A stretch of DNA of 64,000 bases, from assembly GCA_038503035.1 (NCBI GenBank), contig JAVSML010021649.1, positions 316,271 through 380,270 on the forward strand. Reading direction: 5' to 3'. Position numbers and translations under genes: made by a program. Under the pieces are notes generated by a model, which saw nothing but the letters and a program-made list of their open reading frames with translations, was not told the DNA's origin and searched no databases. Shown piece after piece: positions 23,240-64,000 of this stretch. How positions within the stretch are numbered: position 1 is the first letter of the stretch; every line of letters starts with the position of its first letter. Source of the stretch: Crocodylus rhombifer (lineage: Eukaryota > Chordata > Crocodylia > Crocodylidae).

Positions 23240-24749
23240 AATAGTACCACACTATACAGCCTGTCCATCAATTCCCAGATCCTATGTTTCATTTTAGCCA
23301 TAGGGCTGAGAAACCCCACATAGACATGTCAGTTCCCTTCCATATTGCATTTAATTAATTTTCCCCCCTTTTTCTATCATTTTTTCAACCTTCTTATCTA
23401 GTTCTCTCCTCAAAAAAGAGGGCAGACAAGCAGCCTGACTGGCTAGCAGGGGACAGAGGTATGGTCTCAGCAGCCTGCCCCAGCCATGTTGACCACTGGT
23501 TGAGCTTCCTCAGGTAAGACTGCAGTGCTAGAGGACAAGCCTGGGAAGCCAATTGCTTGGAAGTGTCCATGCTTTCTATGTGACTTGGGTTCAGTAGTCA
23601 AGGCCTGTAGTCCAATACTGTCTTGCTTTGCCAGTGAGGGTTAAAGTTCCCAGTGCACTACCCTGTTTTAGTTCAGAATAGATAAGTGTTATGATCCCTC
23701 TTTGGTTAATAATCTGAGGGGTCTTTAGACTGGGGGGTCCAGATCCACCTCCTCCACTGAATCCAAGCCTGGGATCTTGAAGTTATGGATTTTCCATTCC
23801 ACTTTGTTCATCAGCCTTCCTGGGACTACTTCCCATCTAACCTCCATTTGGTTACACTGTCAGGAGTAAAACCCCCATGGTTCTGGTGGGAGCAGTGTTA
23901 ATCCAATGCATAGTGTGTTGCTGAACCCTGTTCACAACTCTGTCCCCAGAACAGAAAGTAATTCTCCAAGGCTCCTTTTCCCCACCAGTGGGATACATGT
24001 GTGACACTGAGATGGGGGGCAGTATGCCTGAATCAAAGAGAGTTTGTATTGTTTTGAAGGTGTCACATACCCTATAACTTCCCTGTACTATTATTATACA
24101 GATGCCAGTCTTCCCCCTGCCCTGTCTTTGCTTCATTCATCCAGACCTCAAGCCTTATCTAGTACCAGACCTGATATGATTGTGCCTTTGCCTCTCACTA
24201 CCTGGCTGGCCTTACTTTCTTCCTGAGCTCACATACACAGCTCACATCTCACACTTACTCTGTCTCGGATGCACACTCTTTCTCTCTATGTAGGTCATGT
24301 CTCAGTTGTTGGCACCTTCTTACCTTTCCATTCCAGGGTGGAGGAGATGCTGCAGGAATGTGTTGAGATCAAGGCAGGAGTGGGGGTGATCCTGGACTGC
24401 CATGAGAGAATCCAGTCTCATAGGCTCTGCTCCCTCCCCCTCGCCTCCCTAGGGTTATTCAGTGTCCTTTTCAGAATGTTTGCAGTCATAACCAGACCTG
24501 TCTTCATTCCAGTGCAGGGGCTATTCAGGCATGTATTTGCTTGACTCCAAAGCAGGCAGAAGGGAAATACATTCTGTAGCATAGAAAACAAACTTCCCCA
24601 CCACTGGTGGCTCATCCCTTCTGCCAAAGGGTTTTGCTGTCTCAGAGTGGTTGCCTGGGATCATCTAATGAGGCTCTTTATAAGAACCCACAGTACAAGG
24701 AATTTGTACTCCATTTCTACAATGACAAACTGCAGCATTTAGAAGCCTA
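23240..24749. other. No gene or repeat recognised
   Basis: Single-copy-looking sequence between the hAT element and the next CR1. Short open frames here have no recognisable motif. Confidence 0.45.
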
Positions 24750-26572
24750 TGCTCAGCCTCTAGTGAATACCATGGGGAACAAGCAGCAGAAACTCATGCT
24801 CCTGCTTGCAAGCAATAACTTTGACCTGGCTGGGCTAACTGAAACCTGGTGGGACCCTACTCATGACTGGGCAGTAAGCATTGAGGGCTGTAGGCCGTAC
24901 AAACATGATAGAGTGGGGGGAAAAGGGTGGGGAGGGTGTTACTCTCTATGTTAAGGAGCAATACACATCTATATTCAAGATGAGATCAGAGAAGGGGCAA
25001 ACTGAGGTACTGTGGATTAGAATACAAAAGAGTCAGGGGGAAAGGGACTTGAAAGTGGGGGTCTACTACAGACCACCACACCAGGAGGATGAGCTAGACC
25101 TGGAATTCTCAAGGCAGCTCTCAGAGGCTGTACGGTCAAGGGACATGGTTGTCATGGATGACCTAAACTACCCCGATATCTGCTGGGAGTAGTAAGCAGC
25201 CAGATCTAACTGTTCAAGTAGGTTCTTAACCTGCACACAGGACCTCCACCTAACACAGGAGGTATACGGTCCCACTAGGGGAAATGCTTTGCTGGACTTC
25301 GTTCTAGCTACAGAGGGGATCTGCAGTTACAATGTAACCTAGGGGTAGTGACCATCAATTGATTGAATTCACTATCCAGTGTAGGGTGGGAAAAGTAACA
25401 AGCAGGGCAGAAGTGCTAGACTTCAGAAAGGCTAACTTCAATGTGCTCAGGAGATTAGTTAGTGAGCCATTGAAAATCAAGAGCATTGGCAAGATGGGAG
25501 TCCAGGAAGGGTGGTTGTTCCTCAAGGGAGCAATCCTTTGGGCGCAGAAGGAAACAATCCCATTGTGTGTTTCTGAACATGGATCAGGACAAATCTCCCA
25601 ACTGCATTATAGATAGGCACAGGAGGAACACCAGCCCACCAACGTTCAGCACTGACCTAGTAAAGGGACACTTGGAGGGGCTGAATGTGTTTAAATCAGC
25701 AGGCCCGGATGATCTTCATCCAAGGGTGCTGAAGGAATCGGCCAGTGTCATAGCAGAGGCACTGGCACGGCTGTCTGAGCACTCTTGGTGCTCAGGTCAG
25801 GTCCCAGAGGACTGGAAAAGGGGCAGTGTAGTCCTTATTTTCAAGAAGGGGAGGAAGGAGGATCTAGGTAATTATAGGCCAGTTAGTCTCACCTCTATCC
25901 TAGGGAAAACTGATGGAAAAATTATCAAGGATTACATTTGTGGGAGCCCAGCAGGAAAAATAATGCTGAAGGGCAACCAGCATGGGTTCATAGCAGGTAG
26001 ATCCTGCCTGACTAACTTTGTTACCTTTTATGACCAGGTCACAAAATGCTTAGATGCAGGAGTCGAGGTACATGTCATCTACTTGGATTTTATGAAGGCC
26101 TTCAATACTGTATCTCATCCTTTTCTCATAAACAAACTGAGTAGCTGTGACACAGATGATTACATGGTTAGGTGGGTGGCAAATTGGCTTAAGGGTTGCA
26201 CCCAGAGAGCGGTGATGGACAGGTCAGTATCAGCTTGGAAAGATGTGGGCACTGGAGTCCTGCAAGGCTCAGCCCTTGGACCTGTGCTATTCAATGTTTT
26301 CATTAGTGACTTGAATGAGGGCATGGAGAGCACTCTGTCCAAATTCACGGATGACACAAAATTATGGGGTAAAGTAAACATACTAGTGGGAAGGAATTGA
26401 ATCCAGGTGGACCTGGACAGGTTAGAAAAGTGAGCTCTAAAGAATAGGATGCAGTTCAACAAAGACAAGTGCAAAGTGCTGCATCTAGGGAGAAGGAATC
26501 ACCAACACATCTCTAGGCCAGGGGGTCAGACTTGATGACCTACCAAGGTCCCTTCTGACCCTAACAACTATG
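24750..26572 (+). mobile_element. CR1 retrotransposon with internal deletions
   Basis: A plus-strand CR1 truncated at the 5' end just before MGNKQQKLMLLLASNN. The endonuclease (LTETWWDPTHDW, YYRPPHQEDELD, MDDLNYPDICWE) breaks across frames and has TAG after ICWE. Linker sequence is missing near 25570-25640. The RT frame 25486-26400 carries [13 protein letters not shown] and [21 protein letters not shown], and FTDDTKLWG, so the FADD box has Ala to Thr. It then jumps near 26515 from FNKDKCKVLHLG to the 3' tail GGTCAGACTTGATGACC, so the thumb is deleted. It ends CCTAACAACTATGAAAC. Confidence 0.9.
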
Positions 26573-29500
26573 AAACCTGCAAGCAGGTAATGTCCAAGTG
26601 GGGTGGAGGCACCTGCTACTTATCCCGCTTTTCTGTGATGGGAATGGAACTGGAAATGTGAGATTCCATCTTTCTCTCCCAACTTACCCCACAACAAATA
26701 GCTCTCTGGTGGACTAGTAGCCTGACTCTAGGCACAGATGAACTCAGAAGCTGCCTTCCTGTCCTGGTGTCACCTACATCTGCAGGTGCAGTAAGGGTCT
26801 GCTCCTCCTCTCATTTACATGGCAAGGTCAGATGAAATCCAATAATGTCAGTGTAACATTTCAGTAGGTGAGAGGAAATCCCAGCTCTGCTGGCAGAGAA
26901 TGCAGGAACGACTGGACCGGATAAGACTGGGCACCCATCTAGTCCAGTAAAATCTCAGCAGCAGACAGATGCAGGAAGTTCTGTCTTCATTAGCTTGCAT
27001 CCTGGTCTGTAACGACTGGAGACTGAATTAATCCCTGAAATACAAGGATTACTGCCTGACCCAAATTAGCTGTAAATGTCCAGTCCCCTTTGGGATCTTG
27101 TTCAGTGTTTGGTCTCAAACAGATCTACAGTTTAATCACTCACTGTGTGACAGAGCATTTTTTTATTCAAACCTCTGCCTTTTATTTCCACCAAATATTA
27201 CTTTGTTCTTGTGTTCAGCAACAGGGAGAACAGAAGGTTTAACTTCTCTAGAGCATTTATAACTTTAAATACTTTTCTTCCTTGTCCTCTCTTTGCTGTC
27301 TTCTTTCTCAGGTAACAGTCTCCATCACTAAAATCTCTCATCAGGAGAATTTTTACAAGGCCTCATTCTCATCACCCATCTCTGAACAACTCTAGTTTAG
27401 CCATCCATTTTTTGAGATGGGATGTATGGGTCAGGCCCACTGATTACAGGCATTTTAATATTCTCTTTATTCTCCACCCCATTCATTATGCATCTTTCAC
27501 TGAGCCATTTTCATTGACAACCATATCACTTTCTCTGGAGATTTCAAGGGTCACCCTTAACTCACTTAAGCCCCATACACTGCCTGTCCCCACCTATGTT
27601 AAATGCTCAAGCTCTTCTAGGAATTGGTACGTCTGCTGCTGGTTTCTTCTTGTGCTTGGCTCTGATTAAGAGCAGTAGAGACAGGCAGTATAGAACAGAG
27701 GGGCCAGAAGGTGCTGCTGGACTTCTTGTCCTAGGTTGTCCAACTCCCAGGTGAGTTGCGACCATACTCAGGAGAGCAGAGGGGAAGACTAAGGGAGTGT
27801 TTGACCTTGGGGTGGGATGCTTAGGAAAGCTTCTGGGGATATGTTGGACTGCTGCCAAAGGTAAGTGGAGGAGTTGGAACTAGAGGGTAGTCCTGGAAAC
27901 AGGCTAGGTAGCAGCATAGGCAAATCCCACTGCTCACAGCAGAGTCCACAGCAAATCTTAGCAGAGCAAGTGTGGGTTAAATTTGACCCTAATAATCCCC
28001 TCTTCATAACTCCTGGGACTGTAACTGAGCAGTACCTGTGAGGAGCTGAACACAAAGTGAGACCTAGCAGCAAATCCCTCTATGAGGGGGAGCAAGGTGG
28101 TAATTCGGGCTCTGTGCCCTAAGGCCCTTTCCAGGCTGGGTTAAACTATGATGAGAGATGTTTGGTGAGGCCATCCCAACCCTGCAGTTGTGTGAAACAA
28201 CAAACAGACATCAAGTTTGGGGGATCAACTTACATCTAATGCCAAGCCCATTCACCAAGCCACATGTTTTCAGTGTGGGGGAAGCCTAAGAGAGTCTCCC
28301 TTTCTTTGTGGTCTTACAGGAGGGAATATCAAAATTCTTTTCTCCTCTAACATGAGGACATGGTATTGGAAAGGCTGAGAGCCATTGAATTGGGTGTCAT
28401 GGGATTCTTCCCTTTCCTTCACCATCTCCCCCTTCCAGGTAAGCATAGTCTGTTTGCAGCATGCTGCTAAGCCATGAGGCTTTCTGCTAGCAGGAGGAAA
28501 ATGAATGGCAATCACATGAAGGCATCTGAAGGCAGCATTTCATCTACACGGGCAGTTAAAGGCATGACCTCTGGGATCTCTTTCCCTTTCTTTTTGACAG
28601 AAATTACTGGAAGCACAGCCCTCCCTCTTGGGGCCTACTCCTGCTCTCGTAAGACATTTACAAATGTCCCAGAGCCTGGAGCTCCAGCAATCTGCGGAAA
28701 AATAAATGAAGCAAATATATCCCTGGAGTGTGTTTGGAAAACACTAGGTTTTATTAGATGGATTGATGTTCAGAATGACAATTTTATCCAAAGGCACATA
28801 ATCATGAATATCTAATTGGGAATATATTACAGATATGTAAGTCCTTCTAATATGTATGTCTAGTATCCTGTTAAAAAAAGCACACAGCTGTGGTATTAAC
28901 AATTTTAGTTTTGGGGGTTTTTTTTAGCAAAATTACAAGATCTGCAGACTCCCCATTTTCATTACAGATGCATTTCCCACAGCTCAACAACTTCTCATTC
29001 ACACCATGGGGTTGTTTGTTTCCAGTAAAGTTAATCTGGTTTCATAAAACAGAGACAGTCAGATTGGTGGCAGGAGTCTGTAGTGATATCAGACTATGCC
29101 AGGCAAAGCAAGCTTTGAACTACAGGCCTTATTAGACTAACAGTCCTTTGTTGTGGCTACACAAGTCATGTTGCATGTCAAGATGCTTGGGAAAAAAGGC
29201 TATCCAAAGTGTGTCAGACTCCTGGCAATGCTGAATTGTCTTCAGCTAACAGACAAATGCATCAGGCCATTTCCTTTATTTTCTGTCACAGTTGCCTCCC
29301 CACTTTCCTTAAGGGCCACATACTATCAGGTGGCAGTGGGTCAAATTTGGGGTGCAGGGTATACTTTTAAGAAAAAAATATTAATGTGAGTTATTATAGG
29401 AAGGCTTTATGATGAGGAGAAGACCCATTCAGGGCCCTAGCTCTGGTGCTTTGCTTTTATCTATCGTGCAAAAAAGATGACATCATCAGGTAACACACAA

Positions 29501-31151
29501 GAGATCATCGTTTTCGAAGCCAAGCCAGCAAGAGACATTTACCCAGTGGAACATCCAGGCAGGTGTTATACCCTTGACCTTTCTCTCTGCTGCAGTGATT
29601 CTGGGCTTATATCCAACTGTGGAATCCCAGGCATACCACGATCCTCACCTACCCCAAAAGGACAGTAGTAGTCTTACGACCTACAGGATGGCTGCTAGTG
29701 GGCTAGAAGAAAGGGATGACAAGAACTAGAGGAAACAAAAAGCAAGAAAAAGGGGAAGACAAAGTGAACAGGAAAAAGACAGAGGAACACAAAATTAAAA
29801 TGGAAGATTTCAAACTACCTGTAATGTGCGAAAGGGGCATTAGATTGTATAGTCTGACCTCCTGCGTAACAAGTCAAAGAATTTCCCCCAGGTATGCTGA
29901 ACCTAAAGATTGCAGAGAAACAAAAAGGTAAAGAACCAGCAAGAAAGATAAGGCACTCAGAAAAGTCTGATGGCCTTATTTGCTTGCCATATCTAACTCA
30001 CAATGAGATGCCAGCAGCAGTGACAATATTAGCACATTTCTGACAGTGTTTCTTTTCACTAGCTACTAAGAAAATCATGCAAAATAGGACAAATGAGGGA
30101 GGCAGCAGGTAAGCTTAACAGGACAATAAAAGGTGAAAAGAAGTGGGTGAGACGCACAAAGAAGGATATGACAAGAAATGGGCTAATATAAAAAAGGAGA
30201 AAAGAAGAATAGAAGTGAAGGCAGCTCCAGTGCAGGTTTGAGACTTTGCTCCATTCTGACTCATGCATGCATTACTTCTCTCTTTTTGCTATTTTGGAAG
30301 CCAGTTTCTCTCACGCCTCTTCTTATCTAATTTACTGCCCCCTTCCTTTCTGTGCTGTGCACAGAATCCCTCAGCATGAAACTTGCCCTTTCCGATTACT
30401 CATCTATGTACTTGTACCTGTACTCCAGCACTCAGCCTCCAGGGTCCTTGCTGGATTGACTGCACAGTGCTGCATGGTAGCACATATGAACCAAATCAAG
30501 CATCCATGGAGCAATGTCTGCCAGACCTCACCTGGATCATTTCAAGGAACATTTAGCATTGAGGTTTCAGCACAAGGGGAGCTGAGTCACTAGCTAGTGT
30601 GGGGTGTTCCGGTTGTAGCCTGAGCTCCATTTCTGTTCAGGTGTTTGGGCTGGACATATGCTGCCCTCCAGACCCATGATGTTCTTATGACAGTTTCGGC
30701 TTAGCACCTCTCATGTTCTTTTTTTTTTTTAGAAAACATACATGTCACTTCTTTTGTCTTTCTTGTCTTTCCCTTGCCTTACATGGCATGCTCATGACTT
30801 TTGTTCCCAGATGGATATGACCCACTAGTATGTTACAGTAAATCCTCCATTTCCAGTTTTTATGAAGACCAGCATCATCTCTGGTCCATGTGACAGGGAG
30901 AATGAGGAGGAAAGGCCATGTAGCAAGCCTCATGCCTTCTAATACACCATTCAACATCTAGGCCAACTTCTGTCTATTTCTTCAGTTAGTTCTTATCTCA
31001 CCAACCACCTGTGCTGGGTCATTCTGACTAAGACAATATATCCTTAGTTACAAGGCCTCTTCTTTTTTCCTTGTGCTGTAGTCACCAGGTACAAAGCCCT
31101 ATGTATGCAGAAAGGCTGGCACTGGTTCTGATGTTTTCCAAGCAATATTCG
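26573..31151. other. Intergenic sequence downstream of SRL, no gene recognised
   Basis: About 4.6 kb with no transposon I recognise. Poly-T tracts occur near 28915 and 30720. Part of it may belong to a longer SRL 3' UTR or to regulatory sequence, but nothing in the bases proves either. Confidence 0.45.
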
Positions 31152-31157
31152 TTTATT
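31152..31157 (-). promoter_or_regulatory. Candidate SRL polyadenylation signal (AATAAA on minus strand)
   Basis: TTTATT on the plus strand reads AATAAA on the SRL strand. It is the first such hexamer I found downstream of the stop codon, giving a 3' UTR of about 1.2 kb. I cannot tell whether it is used, and the real 3' UTR may be longer. Confidence 0.2.
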
Positions 31158-32370
31158 CTGAGACTAACAGTTTTGAGTATTGTTGTACCAGGACCGGGAA
31201 ACAACATGGCAACCAAATTGGTTAACGTATGACTACAGTCCATATAAAACAGGCAACCTTCTACTTCCTAATCTACAGCAAAAAAGACAGGAAGAAATAA
31301 AGGAGACCTATAGAAAATCACACAGTGTCCCTGCATTTCTTCAAATAGAACAAAAATGCAGAGACCTGACTGAGAAAACATGCAACACTGGCATAAATGA
31401 AGTTAAATTGCAAATCAATTAACCCTCTGAGCCCTGGTGAGGTCTGTGTTTGATTTGTCAACATAGAATTTCGTGAAGTTAATAGCATCTGCATACACTA
31501 AGCACCCAGCCTCTGGGAGTGACTGATGCTTTCAGCTGTTTTCTTTAGCATTCTTTTACTTGGTTTATAACCCCCGTCTCAACCAGTGGTTATAACCAGT
31601 TATCATTACTGATTCAATTTCAGTCTCTTTCTTTTTCCAATCCAGACTTCCAGATCCCCCTTGAAAGCATTTTGGATCTAAAAGCGATATGTTCTTAGAG
31701 ACTGGACCAAACCTATTTTAAATCTGAACCTGTGGTCCTCGGACAGAGTGGGCTAATATCTATGTGAATGTTAAAACTCTCAGTTAGAGGTCAGATGTTA
31801 TCCAAGTATAGTGCATTAAAGCACTGAACCTGATGGCCTACAAGTCTGGGAAAGAAAACACAGATTAGTATTAATCTACAGGGACTTATAAAACCACAAC
31901 CCAATATCTGCTTCTCACCTGAGTCTCCTTCCCCAATGGTGTCCCTCTCTGATTCTCCAAGATATCAAGGTGAGTCCACCCTGCTGTCATGCCTGAATCC
32001 CTATTTCTCACTCCCTGTCTGTTATAGTGTATGCAAAGGTTGAATTGCTTGTTCCATACTTGGGAGCTTCTGTACCAGTGAAAAAGCAGCTACAACTCTA
32101 GGTCACCATTCATTTGCTTTTACTTACAGCTTACACATTGCCTTCTTGAAATAACAAAGATAAAATATCAGGAATTCACAGTTTTTACTCTCTTTCCTAT
32201 GCCCACCCAACTCCCCCCTGCCATTGATGTCAATGACTCAAAGTCCTCGTACAGTAGGTCTTGCCAGTGTGGCACTCAAAGGGTTAATAAACCATGGATT
32301 TTTTTTGGACAGATAAGACATAAGCTGATTCACCAATAGGAGCACATGAATTATTACATTACACACCGTG
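31158..32370 (-). other. Probable SRL 3' untranslated region
   Basis: This is sequence directly downstream of the SRL stop with no recognised transposon and no open frame of note. The assignment rests only on position, and the 3' boundary is uncertain. Confidence 0.35.
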
Positions 32371-62312
<29,942 letters not shown>

Positions 62313-62668
62313 TAGGGCTGTGCAAAGCTTCAGGTGGTGATTCGATTCAGAGGAAAGTCGCCCCAGTTCAGTGGCCAAATCTCCGAATCCGAATCAAATC
62401 AGGGGACCGATTTAAAGGTCCAAATCGATTCAAAGCTCTCTGAATTCTCAGAAAAGATTCGGAGAGCTTTGATGATTTGGGCAGTCCCCAGTGGCTGCAG
62501 AAGGGAGCTGCAGCCACTCTGAGCTGGTAAGTACTAGGGGCGGGCTATTCTGAGCTGGTAATCTGATTCAGCCGAATCGAATCAGGACAGTGATTCGAAT
62601 CACCAAATCAAATCACTGTCCCCTGACTCCAAAGCCAAAGCGAATACTAGCCGATTTGCACAGAACTA
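62313..62668. mobile_element. Non-autonomous hAT-like element, same family as 54307
   Basis: The left end TAGGGCTGTGCAAAGCTTC and the reverse complement of the right end, TAGTTCTGTGCAAATC, form imperfect TIRs. GGCCAAATCTCCGAATCCG and AATCAAATCACTGTCCC are shared with the 750-bp element at 54307. At 356 bp it is a shorter derivative. I did not find a matching 8-bp duplication. Confidence 0.78.
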
Positions 62669-63102
62669 GGATTTCCCAAAGTGGTGTGCAGGAGAAGGAA
62701 CCCTCTTCTCTTGCCCTTCTTCCATGTTCAGAAGCCTCCTCCCTCTCTAACTCTCCTGCTGCAGCTGCTACTTTCTCCACTGCTGGTGGGGGGAAGCTCC
62801 AGTGCCAGCTGGGCTGAGCCAGAACTGGGCTCAGCAGGGGAGAAGGCAGCAGCAACAGGGTGCCTGGAAAGTACTTCCTCCCACCCTGCCCAGTTCTGGA
62901 GCAGGTTCAGGGAAGGGGAACCTCTGTCCATTCCTGCTGCTGGTGTGTATGCCCCTAGGTGAGCCCAGCTCTGGCACAGAGAGCATTTTTATACGTGCTG
63001 CAGTGGTGTTGGGTGGCGGCGGAGGGGGGGAGGCGCTTTAATTAGAACAACTCTGAGGGCTTTTATACACATGCTGTGGGGTGGGGGGGGGGTGCCCACA
63101 GA
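62669..63102. other. Sequence between repeats, G-rich runs
   Basis: Contains G-rich runs near 63020-63035 and 63080-63092. I could not identify an SRL 5' exon here, and no open frame carries a convincing signal peptide followed by a splice donor. Confidence 0.4.
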
Positions 63103-63232
63103 GTCACATGTATTCATTGTCCTGTGCTTCAAAATGGTGGCAGGGGCACTTTAACTAAAGCTTGTTCAATAAGCTTTAGTTAAAGCACCCCCATCACCAT
63201 CCTGAAATGCGGGGACATTAAATACATGTGAC
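63103..63232. mobile_element. Hairpin MITE, first copy
   Basis: An imperfect palindrome about 130 bp long. Outer arms GTCACATGTATT and ATACATGTGAC; inner arms CACTTTAACTAAAGCTT and AAGCTTTAGTTAAAGCA with a seven-base loop (GTTCAAT). Its neighbour at 63382 shares the TTTAACTAAAGCT core. Confidence 0.75.
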
Positions 63233-63381
63233 ATGGATACAGCTGGAATACACTAATTAGCATGCTCTAGCAGATTCAATTAATTGAGTCAGCCCTGACA
63301 CATGCTAGTTAGTACACATCGGAGGAGAGGTCTATCATGTGTATAGGTGCCCCAGGAGCTGGTCTCATTAAAATGCCCTCA

Positions 63382-63509
63382 GTGTCTTGTGTATCACCAT
63401 CCCCACACTTCAAAATGGGGAGTCCTTTAACTAAAGCTCATCAAACAAGCTTTAGTTAAATCACCCTCACCATCATTTTGACACATGGGGACACTGATAC
63501 ATGAGACAC
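63382..63509. mobile_element. Hairpin MITE, second copy
   Basis: An imperfect palindrome about 128 bp long. Outer arms GTGTCTTGTGTATCA and TGATACATGAGACAC; inner arms CTTTAACTAAAGCT and AGCTTTAGTTAAA, loop about 9 bases. It is clearly related to the copy 150 bases upstream, so the two arose by duplication or independent insertion of one family. Confidence 0.75.
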
Positions 63510-64000
63510 GGAGGCTGCTGTAATTACAGTGTGTTGGAGCAGCCCCCCTGCACATCTACAGGCACCCTGAGGACAGAGATAGCTGTGGGGGGGGAGAGGG
63601 AAGAGTGAGGAAGGGGTGTGCCTTTGAGCAGGAAGAGGAAGGGAGGGTGGATTTTCACATGCTTTAGGGATCCTAAGACATGCCCACAGTCTCCTGTGAT
63701 GTGGTCCAATCCACTGGATCTGCTCCTGCCTACAAGCCATTCCACTGGTATAAACCTATTCCCACGTGGTCACTCTGGACTGGTTATAGCACTTCTTCAG
63801 TTTTGATCTACTGTGACACTACCCATGAAAGACACAGAAAAGGAGCTCTTGTGGCTTTGGCATGAGATCCATTCTCGCATCACAGATACGACCTGGACAT
63901 TCTGTGGAGTTTCTCTCAAGCCTTAGACTTTTTGTAAGCTTTCCATTAGTAATGGAAGACCTGCAGTAGATCCAAAGATTTGGTTCAAATTAAGGATACC
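63510..64000. other. No gene or repeat recognised to the window end
   Basis: Sequence with a short G-run near 63588. It probably still lies within an SRL intron, because the SRL N-terminal exon has not appeared. Confidence 0.4.

Noticed and set aside
62613..62962. Possible SRL first exon with signal peptide
   Set aside because: A minus-strand frame begins MLLPSPLLSPVLAQPSW, which looks hydrophobic, but no donor in phase with the exon at 61974 was convincing. The frame then turns into low-complexity sequence.

Overview
This is a vertebrate genomic window, most likely from a crocodilian. The evidence is a spliced gene with phased GT/AG introns, no bacterial gene organisation, and abundant CR1 non-LTR retrotransposons. 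Their 3' ends carry a TTTCATAG-type short repeat followed by a 'TAGGGTCGGAAGGGACCT' tail, a form I associate with crocodilian CR1. The species is an inference; no search was run.

The only host gene I can support is SRL (sarcalumenin), on the minus strand. Its last four coding exons are at 61879-61974, 35521-35637, 34327-34560 and 32371-33182, ending in a TAA stop. They encode about 418 contiguous residues with all four GTP-binding motifs of the EHD/dynamin-like GTPase fold and two N-glycosylation sequons. The signal peptide and N-terminal region lie beyond the right edge. All three introns are phase 1. The intron between the first two exons seen is about 26 kb and full of transposons.

Layout. 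1-3.5 kb: a plus-strand CR1 split by a second, minus-strand CR1 with a target-site duplication. 4.1-5.2 kb: a Tigger-like element with terminal inverted repeats and a TA duplication. 6.3-6.9 kb: an old CR1 fragment. 10.3-16.3 kb: a DNA element split by an almost complete 4.9 kb CR1 that has a tandem 5' UTR, ORF1 (esterase) and ORF2 (endonuclease-RT) with only two visible lesions. 16.5-19.8 kb: a long minus-strand CR1. 20.25-23.24 kb: a decayed hAT transposon with transposase remnants. 24.7-26.6 kb: a CR1 with internal deletions. 26.6-32.4 kb: apparently unique sequence running into the SRL 3' UTR. 32.4-62 kb: SRL exons and introns, with three CR1 copies, a hAT element with a perfect 8-bp duplication inserted in one of them, several short inverted-repeat elements and a 58-bp minisatellite. 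62-64 kb: another hAT-like element and two large hairpin elements.

Functionally, the window is a muscle calcium-store gene embedded in a repeat-rich neighbourhood. I found no RNA gene, no CRISPR array and no novel multi-gene system. The most useful content is the nested insertion history and the nearly intact CR1 with its structured promoter.
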